Positions 6,164 to 10,856 of a DNA stretch of 10,856 nt are shown here, one piece after another. This DNA comes from Bacilli bacterium (GTDB lineage Bacteria; Bacillota_I; Bacilli_A; RF39; UBA660). The position numbers and the translations under genes were made by a program. The stretch covers positions 1-10,856 of the forward strand of contig JAEDJI010000025.1 in assembly GCA_016296435.1 (NCBI GenBank). The letters run 5' to 3'. Within the stretch, counting starts at the first letter, position 1, and every line of letters starts with the position of its first letter. A model generated the notes under the pieces. It worked only from the letters and a program-made list of their open reading frames with translations, made no database searches and was not told where the DNA came from.

Positions 6164-6553
6164 ATGAAAGTAAAGTATTTATTTGTTTTATTTATTTGTT
6201 TTTTGCTTACTGGATGTATCTTTAATCCTTATCATGATTCAAAATTTGGAGAAATAGTTATAGACACATGGTTTAATGAAGATGATCTTGGTGATGTTAG
6301 AAAAAAAATAGAGAATATTAATGAGATTATTGATAGGAGTTGTGTTTATTTAGAGGATAATGGTTCTAATTATGTTTATGAGTGTGAATTAGTTTATCGA
6401 CCTATTGGGGAGACTGTTATACCGTTATCTAAAAATAAAACTATTTTGCTTTTTGCTATTTATACTCCATTTGATAATACTTTTTCATATAGAGTTTATA
6501 ATTCTAATAGTGAATATGGTATTTGGGAATTGGATAATGATTTAAAATATTAG
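6164..6553 (+). CDS. Small lipoprotein of unknown function
   Basis: The 129-residue protein has a clear lipoprotein signal: Lys2 and Lys4, a hydrophobic core (5-15) and the lipobox LTGC with Cys18. Signal peptidase II should cut before Cys18, which is then lipid-anchored on the outer face of the membrane. The mature part of about 112 residues is acidic in its first half and has Cys residues near 65 and 79 that could pair. I do not recognise a family. The binding site GAGG lies eight bases before the start. It ends one base before the GGGAGG region of the next gene, so it is probably cotranscribed with the DUF308 membrane protein. Confidence 0.72.
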   Translation: MKVKYLFVLFICFLLTGCIFNPYHDSKFGEIVIDTWFNEDDLGDVRKKIENINEIIDRSCVYLEDNGSNYVYECELVYRPIGETVIPLSKNKTILLFAIYTPFDNTFSYRVYNSNSEYGIWELDNDLKY

Positions 6554-6569
6554 TATGGGAGGAATTTTT

Positions 6570-7106
6570 ATGTCAAAAAAGATATGGAATTTTATTATTG
6601 GTTTGGTTCTTATAATTGGTGGTGCTATATTGCTCGTTAATCCTGAACAATCTTTTTCTAAATTAGTTTTTTTTGTAGGAATTGTATTGTTATTAACAGG
6701 AATAATAAAAATAATTTATGCTTTTTTAAATAGAGATTATGTTTATTTGCCTGGTAATGTATTTATGAGTGGATTTTTAAATGCTTTGTTTGGGTTTGTG
6801 CTTATTTTTAATCCTGATACTACTACTAAGATAATATCTATATTTATTGGGATTTGGTTACTTTCTACTTCTTTATCATCTTTAGTGTTATTACTTAATA
6901 TGAAAGGAAGTGATTATTTTAGTCAAACTATGTTAGTGACTAATATTCTTAAGTTTATTGTAGGTTTATTAGTACTTGTTACTCCGATTATTTCAGTATT
7001 GTTTACAGGTGTATTTTTAGGATTGTTCTTAATAGTAGTTGGTGTTTGTGCAATATTTAATTATAAAGATGAAGAAAAAATATATAAAGTTAAAGTAAAA
7101 AAATAG
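6570..7106 (+). CDS. DUF308/HdeD-like membrane protein
   Basis: The 178-residue protein is almost entirely hydrophobic. It is built from three internal repeats of two membrane helices: about 7-50, 67-110 and 125-163. Two repeats have an NP turn (VNPE at 23-26, FNPD at 80-83) and the third a TP turn. This is the pattern of DUF308, the family of the E. coli acid-resistance membrane protein HdeD. The C-terminus is short and Lys-rich, likely cytoplasmic. Function outside enterobacteria is not established. ATG 6570 is preferred to ATG 6555 because GGGAGG (6557-6562) lies between them at correct spacing. It starts 16 bases after the lipoprotein stop and is followed by a terminator. Confidence 0.78.
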   Translation: MSKKIWNFIIGLVLIIGGAILLVNPEQSFSKLVFFVGIVLLLTGIIKIIYAFLNRDYVYLPGNVFMSGFLNALFGFVLIFNPDTTTKIISIFIGIWLLSTSLSSLVLLLNMKGSDYFSQTMLVTNILKFIVGLLVLVTPIISVLFTGVFLGLFLIVVGVCAIFNYKDEEKIYKVKVKK

Positions 7107-7115
7107 AAAATTTAT

Positions 7116-7143
7116 AAAAGGTGTTGATATACATCTTTTTTTT
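7116..7143 (+). terminator. Terminator after the DUF308 gene
   Basis: AAAAGGTG (7116-7123) pairs with CATCTTTT (7132-7139), including one G-U, around an 8-base loop. The T-run continues to 7143. The loop (7124-7131) holds the -35 hexamer of the following tsaE promoter. Confidence 0.6.
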
Positions 7144-7152
7144 GTGTAAAAT
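7124..7152 (+). promoter_or_regulatory. Promoter of the t6A operon
   Basis: TTGATA (7124-7129) and TAAAAT (7147-7152) are exactly 17 bases apart. The predicted start is near 7159, leaving a leader of only about a dozen bases before ATG 7171, with TTGGTGAT as the binding site. This is one of the best promoter matches in the window. Confidence 0.7.
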
Positions 7153-7170
7153 TAATATTGGTGATTAATT

Positions 7171-7623
7171 ATGGAATATAAAATTACTTTAAGGGATGAA
7201 AGTGAAACTATTGAACTTGCTCAAAATATAGAGTCAGAAAAGTTTTTTAATATGGTTATTTGTTTGAACGGAGATTTAGGTAGTGGTAAGACTGTTTTTG
7301 CTAAGGGTTTTGCTAGTGCTTTAGGTATTGATGAGGTTATTACTTCTCCTACATTTAATATAGTTAAAGAATATACTTCTGGAGAAATTCCTCTTTTTCA
7401 TATGGATGTTTATAGATTGGATGAAACAGATGTTGAAATTGATTTTGCGGAGTATTTTGTTAAGAAAGGTGTTACTATTATTGAGTGGTCAGATATGATT
7501 AAAGATTTGCTTCCTGAAGAAAGATTGGAAATTAGTTTTAAAATTATTGGTGAAGATACTAGACTTGTTATTATTAGGCCTATTGGAAAAAGATATGAAG
7601 ACTTATGTGAGGCGGTATTATGA
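7171..7623 (+). CDS. tsaE: tRNA t6A synthesis ATPase TsaE
   Basis: The 150-residue protein is full length for TsaE, the P-loop ATPase that works with TsaB and TsaD to place threonylcarbamoyl on A37 of ANN-decoding tRNAs in the cytoplasm. Visible motifs are the Walker A loop GDLGSGKT (34-41), the SPTF switch segment (59-62), HMDVYRL (77-83) and the Walker B-like IIEWSD (103-108). Family knowledge holds that TsaE drives a catalytic cycle of the complex rather than transferring the group itself. It is first in the operon, directly behind a good promoter, and its stop overlaps the tsaB start (ATGA). Confidence 0.95.
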   Translation: MEYKITLRDESETIELAQNIESEKFFNMVICLNGDLGSGKTVFAKGFASALGIDEVITSPTFNIVKEYTSGEIPLFHMDVYRLDETDVEIDFAEYFVKKGVTIIEWSDMIKDLLPEERLEISFKIIGEDTRLVIIRPIGKRYEDLCEAVL

Positions 7624-8237
7624 TAAGTCTTTTTTTGAATACTTCGGTTGATTTTCTTTCTGTTGCAATTGTTAAAGATGATGTTGTATTAGATTCTTTT
7701 TATACTAAGCTTAATAATGATTTATCTAAAATTACTCTTAGTGTTATTGATGATATGTTGAATAGATTGTCTATTTCTAAGAGGGATATTGATAAAATTG
7801 TTTGTGTTAATGGTCCAGGATCTTTTACTGGACTTAGAATTGGTGTTACTATAGCTAAGGTTTGGGCTTATAGTCTTAATATTGACATTATAGGAGTTTC
7901 TAGTTTATATGTACTTGCTACTGGAGTAGAGGGTGATTATATAGTTCCTATTATTGATGCAAGGCGTGGTTATGTTTATGCTGGTATTTATGATGGTAAT
8001 TACAATGTTATTATGAATGATTGCTATATTTCTTTGGAAGAATTGTCTAATAAGGTTAGTGAACTTTCGTCTGATGTTGTTTATGTGTCTTCGAATGGGT
8101 TTAATGGTTCTGTAGTGTATAGTCCAAATATTGAAAGAATATTTAAATATATAGATATGAGTAATGTTAGTAATTGTTTTTCATTTGTTCCTAATTATTT
8201 AAAAAGGGTTGAAGCTGAGGAAAAGTTAAATGGTTAA
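7620..8237 (+). CDS. tsaB: tRNA t6A complex subunit TsaB
   Basis: The 205-residue protein has the ASKHA-fold start LFLNTSVDFLSVAIVKDD (4-21) and the hallmark GPGSFTGLRIG (65-75). TsaB is a catalytically inactive paralogue of TsaD that pairs with it and bridges to TsaE. At 205 residues it is a little shorter than many bacterial TsaB proteins, mainly at the C-terminus, where family conservation is weak. RRGYVYAGIYD lies at about 115-125. The start overlaps the tsaE stop by four bases, and the end overlaps the rimI start by eight, which suggests coupled translation of the set. Confidence 0.93.
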   Translation: MISLFLNTSVDFLSVAIVKDDVVLDSFYTKLNNDLSKITLSVIDDMLNRLSISKRDIDKIVCVNGPGSFTGLRIGVTIAKVWAYSLNIDIIGVSSLYVLATGVEGDYIVPIIDARRGYVYAGIYDGNYNVIMNDCYISLEELSNKVSELSSDVVYVSSNGFNGSVVYSPNIERIFKYIDMSNVSNCFSFVPNYLKRVEAEEKLNG

Positions 8238-8607
8238 GGATGTTGATGTTTCATTACTTAAATCTTTTGGAGTTGTTAAGACTGCTAATCCTTTTATTAA
8301 GTATATTGGATATTTATTAGATGATGTTGTTATTGGTTATATTGAATATAGTGTTTTATATGAAAAAGCAGAAATATGTAATATTTTTGTTAATGAGGAT
8401 AAGAGAAATATGGGGGTTGGTTTTTTAATGATGAAGTATTTGATTACTTATCTTAAGAGTAGTAATATTTACAATATTACTTTAGAGGTTAGTGTGTTAA
8501 ATAGTAGTGCTATTTCATTGTATAAGAAGTTTGGCTTTGTAGAGGTTGCAAAAAGAAATGGCTATTATAATGGGGTAGATGGTATTTTGATGGAGTTGAT
8601 TTTATGA
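8230..8607 (+). CDS. rimI: GNAT N-acetyltransferase, RimI-like
   Basis: The 125-residue protein is a compact GNAT fold. The acetyl-CoA pyrophosphate-binding R-x-x-G-x-G motif is RNMGVG (59-64). LEVSVLNSSAISLYKKFGF (85-103) matches the RimI pattern LEVrxsNxxAixLYxkxGF, followed by RNGYY (109-113). RimI acetylates the N-terminus of ribosomal protein S18 in E. coli, and RimI-type enzymes act on other N-termini elsewhere. Its place between tsaB and tsaD is a common arrangement in low-GC Gram-positives. It is shorter than E. coli RimI, with a trimmed N-terminus. GAGG near 8217 precedes ATG 8230, and the end overlaps tsaD by four bases. The substrate cannot be told from sequence. Confidence 0.85.
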   Translation: MVKDVDVSLLKSFGVVKTANPFIKYIGYLLDDVVIGYIEYSVLYEKAEICNIFVNEDKRNMGVGFLMMKYLITYLKSSNIYNITLEVSVLNSSAISLYKKFGFVEVAKRNGYYNGVDGILMELIL

Positions 8608-9608
8608 AAGATGTTTATATTTTAGGTATTGAGAGTAGTTGTGATGAAACTAGTGTTTCAATTGTTAAGAATGGTTGTGATGAGATTAATACTGTTATTC
8701 TTAGTCAAATTGATATTCATACTTTATACGGAGGGGTTGTTCCTGAAATTGCTAGTCGAAATCATGTAAAAGATATTACTTTTGTAATTGATAAGTGTCT
8801 TAGAGATTCTGGTATTGAAATGGATATGATTGATGCTGTTGCTGTCACATATGGGCCTGGTCTTATTGGATCTTTGTTGGTAGGACTTGAAGCTGCTAAG
8901 ACTATTGCTTATGTGTATGATAAACCTTTAATACCTGTTCATCATATTGCTGGGCATATTTATGCAAATAATATCGGTCATGAACTTAAATTTCCGCTTT
9001 TGTCACTTGTTATTAGTGGTGGGCATACTGAACTTATTAAAATGGATGATCATTTAAGTTTTTTAAAGATTGGTGGTACTTTAGATGATGCTGTTGGTGA
9101 ATGCTATGATAAGGTTGCGCGTGTTGTTGGAATTGGCTATCCTGGTGGCCCTTTAGTTGATAAGCTTGCTCATACTGGAAATGTAAGCTATCATTTACCT
9201 ATTCCTATGAACGATGATAGTTACAATTTTAGTTTTAGTGGACTTAAGAGCGCTGTTATAAACTTGGTACATAATGAGGAACAACGTGGTAATGTTATAA
9301 ATAAAGAGGATTTGTGTGCTTCTTTTCAAGATGTTGTTGTAAAATCATTGGTTGGAAAAACTGTTAAGGCATTAAAAGAATATAATATTAATAATCTTAT
9401 AGTAGCAGGTGGTGTTGCTGCTAATAAGGGGATAAGAGATGCTTTTGAAAAAGAATCTTTAATAAATGAGTTTTCGTTTAGTTTTCCAGATATGAAATAT
9501 TGTACTGATAATGCTACGATGATTGCTGCATGTGGATACTTTTTATATAAAAAAGGTGTGCGTGCTGGTCTTGATCTTAACGCAAAATCTAGTGAAAAAT
9601 TGTTTTAA
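8604..9608 (+). CDS. tsaD: tRNA threonylcarbamoyltransferase TsaD
   Basis: The 334-residue protein is full length for TsaD (Gcp/YgjD/Kae1 family), the catalytic subunit that transfers threonylcarbamoyl from its adenylate to A37 of ANN-decoding tRNAs. Motifs in order are GIESSCDETS (8-17), GGVVPEIASRNH (43-54), GPGLIGSLLVG (84-94), the metal-binding HHIAGH (113-118, H114 and H118), SGGHTEL (138-144), AGGVAAN (268-274) and CTDNAAM-like CTDNATM (300-306), whose Asp302 completes the metal site. All key residues are present. It is the last gene of the operon. No strong terminator follows; only a weak A+T palindrome lies at about 9608-9621. Confidence 0.96.
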   Translation: MKDVYILGIESSCDETSVSIVKNGCDEINTVILSQIDIHTLYGGVVPEIASRNHVKDITFVIDKCLRDSGIEMDMIDAVAVTYGPGLIGSLLVGLEAAKTIAYVYDKPLIPVHHIAGHIYANNIGHELKFPLLSLVISGGHTELIKMDDHLSFLKIGGTLDDAVGECYDKVARVVGIGYPGGPLVDKLAHTGNVSYHLPIPMNDDSYNFSFSGLKSAVINLVHNEEQRGNVINKEDLCASFQDVVVKSLVGKTVKALKEYNINNLIVAGGVAANKGIRDAFEKESLINEFSFSFPDMKYCTDNATMIAACGYFLYKKGVRAGLDLNAKSSEKLF

Positions 9609-9652
9609 TTTTATAAAATTGAAAAAAATATTAAAAAAATGCAAAAAATCAC

Positions 9653-9681
9653 TTGCAAAATAATAAAATATATAGTATCAT
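9653..9681 (+). promoter_or_regulatory. Promoter of the tRNA cluster
   Basis: TTGCAA (9653-9658) and TATCAT (9676-9681) are 17 bases apart and lie about 29 bases ahead of the first tRNA. The -10 hexamer and the following TTATAT are shared with the BIG2 promoter. Confidence 0.65.
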
Positions 9682-9709
9682 TTATATTGCTTACAGAAGT
9701 TTGCATTGT

Positions 9710-9786
<77 letters not shown>

Positions 9787-9791
9787 TATAT

Positions 9792-9868
9792 GCCTCAATA
9801 GCTCAGTTGGTTAGAGCACTTGACTGTTAATCAAGGGGTCCTAGGTTCAAGTCCTAGTTGGGGCGCCA
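9792..9868 (+). tRNA. tRNA-Asn (GUU)
   Basis: The 77-base cloverleaf has acceptor GCCTCAA with TTGGGGC, anticodon stem CTTGA/TCAAG, loop CTGTTAA with GTT at 9826-9828, T-loop TTCAAGT, G73 and an encoded CCA. It is the probable ligand of the T-box leader that begins about 160 bases downstream of its 3' end. Confidence 0.96.
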
Positions 9869-9876
9869 TTATTATT

Positions 9877-9953
9877 GGCCCGTTGGTGAAGTGGCTTAAC
9901 ACACCACCCTTTCACGGTGGCATTCTCGGGTTCGAATCCCGTACGGGTCACCA
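9877..9953 (+). tRNA. tRNA-Glu (UUC)
   Basis: The 77-base cloverleaf has acceptor GGCCCGT with ACGGGTC (one G-U), anticodon stem CCACC/GGTGG, loop CTTTCAC with TTC at 9911-9913, T-loop TTCGAAT, A73 and an encoded CCA. It is the last gene of the three-tRNA unit. Confidence 0.96.
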
Positions 9954-9964
9954 TTTATGTAAAC

Positions 9965-9988
9965 AACTCTCTCGATGAGAGTTTTTTT
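9965..9988 (+). terminator. Intrinsic terminator of the tRNA cluster
   Basis: AACTCTC (9965-9971) pairs with GAGAGTT (9977-9983) around TCGAT, followed by a run of T to 9988. It lies 12 bases after tRNA-Glu. Confidence 0.85.
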
Positions 9989-10015
9989 ATTAAAATGTTT
10001 GTTTATTAAATGTAT

Positions 10016-10021
10016 TATAAT
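10016..10021 (+). promoter_or_regulatory. Candidate -10 element for the T-box transcript
   Basis: A perfect TATAAT lies just ahead of the T-box leader, giving a predicted start near 10028. No good -35 hexamer is found 16-18 bases upstream, so either the promoter is weak or another element is used. Confidence 0.4.
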
Positions 10022-10027
10022 TTTTTA

Positions 10028-10292
10028 ATAACTTTGAGAAAGAGAAGTAACTTTGATGGAATTTAAAGTGAGTTAGTGATAGTGTGAAACTAATAAGAAA
10101 GTCATTGTGAATAACACTTTTTAGTTGCTTACCGAAAGTTTGCAAGTAGGCTAAGCCGGGCTGTATCCGTTATCTTAATACTAGGTTTGTTAGAACTGAA
10201 AGTGATCATATAAATAAATTTTTATGATAAATTGGGTGTTACCGCGGAATAACCAGTTTTCGTCCCTTTGTTGATGAATACTGGTTATTTTT
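10028..10292 (+). promoter_or_regulatory. T-box leader, probably tRNA-Asn responsive
   Basis: The leader ends in the T-box core GGGTGTTACCGCGG (10234-10247), followed by TTCGTCCC (10259-10266) and a terminator, the standard antiterminator/terminator pair. Stem I is suggested by AGAAGTAAC near 10041 and AGTGAGTTAGTGATAGTGTGAA (as two pieces, about 10066-10076 and 10077-10087) for the distal loops. The likely specifier is AAC (10113-10115) within GTGAATAACACT, an Asn codon that fits the downstream asparagine synthetase. The neighbouring AAT is also Asn. Uncharged tRNA-Asn should favour the antiterminator. The core differs from the consensus GGGTGGNACCGCG by T in place of the second G of the TGGN bulge, the base that pairs with C74 of the tRNA. 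Confidence 0.85.
10248..10292 (+). terminator. T-box-controlled terminator
   Basis: AATAACCAG (10248-10256) pairs perfectly with CTGGTTATT (10281-10289), followed by T to 10292. The conserved TTCGTCCC element lies in its loop and would instead pair with GGG of the T-box in the antiterminator. Confidence 0.85.
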
Positions 10293-10317
10293 AATTTATT
10301 ATAAGGGAGGAATTTAT

Positions 10318-10665
10318 ATGTGTAGTTTTATGGTTTATACCAAGAATGATATTTGTGAAGAGGATTTTTTAAGGGGATTTAGTAAAATTGGGTATAGAGG
10401 ACCTGATATGACTAGAACTGATTTTGTAAATGTAATGTGGGGTTTTCATCGTTTGTCTATTATGGATTTATCAGAGGATGGAATGCAACCATTTTATTTT
10501 AAAGATATGAAGGTTGTATGTAATGGTGAAATATTTGATAAGTATTATGCTTCTTATGATGGTATGATTGTTGACTATTGGATGCCTAATAAAAACTGGG
10601 TTGGATGTGATGTTAACGATCCTTCTGCCAGGGTTTTGTCTAATTATGGTGATAGTGGAAAATAG
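10318..10665 (+). pseudogene. asnB: Asparagine synthetase with large internal deletion
   Basis: The 115-residue product begins exactly like glutamine-hydrolysing asparagine synthetase. It has the nucleophile Cys2 after Met, RGPD (27-30), GFHRLSIMDLS (42-52) and CNGEIF (68-73). It then jumps to the enzyme's C-terminal end: KYYASYDG, DYWMPNKNWVG and DPSARVL (101-107). The rest of the glutaminase domain and the whole ATP-dependent synthetase domain with its SGGLDS loop are missing, several hundred residues in all. The frame is kept across the joint. GGGAGG (10305-10310) and the T-box leader are intact in layout, so the fragment may still be expressed, but it cannot make asparagine. It may be a deletion by recombination between short repeats, or an assembly error. 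Confidence 0.85.
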
Positions 10666-10856
10666 GTATTTTTAAATACGGTTTAAGTGACATTTATAAT
10701 GCTGATAATAGTTAAATATTTTAAAATATTATTTGATTTAAATAAAAATATTTATTTGAAAAAAATATTATATAATACTATAATCAGAGTTATTTTAGTT
10801 TTTTACAAAAATGTAAATCTAAATGCAAATTAATTATAAAGTTGTACTAAAACTAT
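10666..10856. other. AT-rich region with small palindromes after the asnB remnant
   Basis: GTATTT/AAATAC (10666-10679) just after the stop, and AAATAAA/TTTATTT near 10739-10756, are small A+T palindromes; the first could act as a weak terminator. TTTACA-AAAA-TGTAAA (10802-10817) lies downstream of the promoter. No reading frame is supported. Confidence 0.45.
10756..10784 (+). promoter_or_regulatory. Near-consensus promoter pointing out of the window
   Basis: TTGAAA (10756-10761) and TATAAT (10779-10784) are exactly 17 bases apart. The predicted start is near 10791. The served gene must begin beyond the window, because no start codon with a binding site is seen before 10856. Confidence 0.65.

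Noticed and set aside
6555-6569. Upstream ATG start for the DUF308 protein
   Set aside because: This ATG lies within the GGGAGG binding site that serves ATG 6570.
9608-9621. Terminator after tsaD
   Set aside because: The AATTTTATAAAATT palindrome has no GC pairs, no loop and no T-tract after it.

Overview
The window looks like a piece of the chromosome of a very AT-rich, low-GC Gram-positive-type bacterium, probably an uncultured Bacillota/Mollicutes-related gut lineage. The evidence is AT-rich codon use, TATAAT/TTGaca-type promoters, strong GGAGG-type ribosome binding sites, a T-box leader and a lipoprotein signal. TGA is used as a stop, so it is not a code-4 mycoplasma. All supported genes lie on the + strand. 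The taxonomy is inferred, not shown.

Region 1 (1-2204) is a diversity-generating retroelement (DGR). A GC-richer template repeat (TR, about 43-201) is packed with AAC codons and would encode a C-type-lectin-like variable segment, but it has no start codon. A good promoter (13-41) lies just before it and a strong hairpin-T-tract (410-443) after it, so a discrete TR RNA of about 0.4 kb is likely. Three tightly overlapping genes follow: a miniature MutS-like protein (467-820), Avd (817-1167) and a DGR-type reverse transcriptase (1152-2153), closed by a terminator at 2176-2204. No variable repeat or target gene is visible here; it must lie upstream of base 1 or elsewhere in the genome.

Region 2 (2255-7143) holds surface and membrane genes. 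They are an 882-residue membrane-anchored protein with bacterial Ig-like (BIG2) repeats, a DUF421/YetF-like membrane protein, a small lipoprotein and a DUF308/HdeD-like six-helix membrane protein. The intergenic stretch 5036-5370 has no convincing gene, only a tiny, possibly frameshifted reading frame.

Region 3 (7124-9608) is the t6A operon tsaE-tsaB-rimI-tsaD, with 4-8 base overlaps throughout. TsaE, TsaB and TsaD cooperate to install threonylcarbamoyl on A37 of ANN-decoding tRNAs; RimI is an N-acetyltransferase often carried with them. Region 4 (9653-9988) is a tRNA cluster, Ile(GAU)-Asn(GUU)-Glu(UUC), with its own promoter and terminator. tRNA-Ile and tRNA-Asn are themselves t6A substrates.

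Region 5 (about 10016-10665) is a T-box leader, apparently reading tRNA-Asn, in front of an asparagine synthetase gene. That gene has lost its whole middle: about 73 N-terminal residues of the glutaminase domain are joined in frame to about 40 C-terminal residues. The T-box also carries a base change at a position that normally pairs with the tRNA CCA end, so leader and gene may be decaying together. The window ends in AT-rich DNA with a near-perfect promoter (10756-10784) pointing out of the window.

The most interesting system is the DGR with its MutS-derived accessory protein and its apparently separate or attenuated TR RNA unit.
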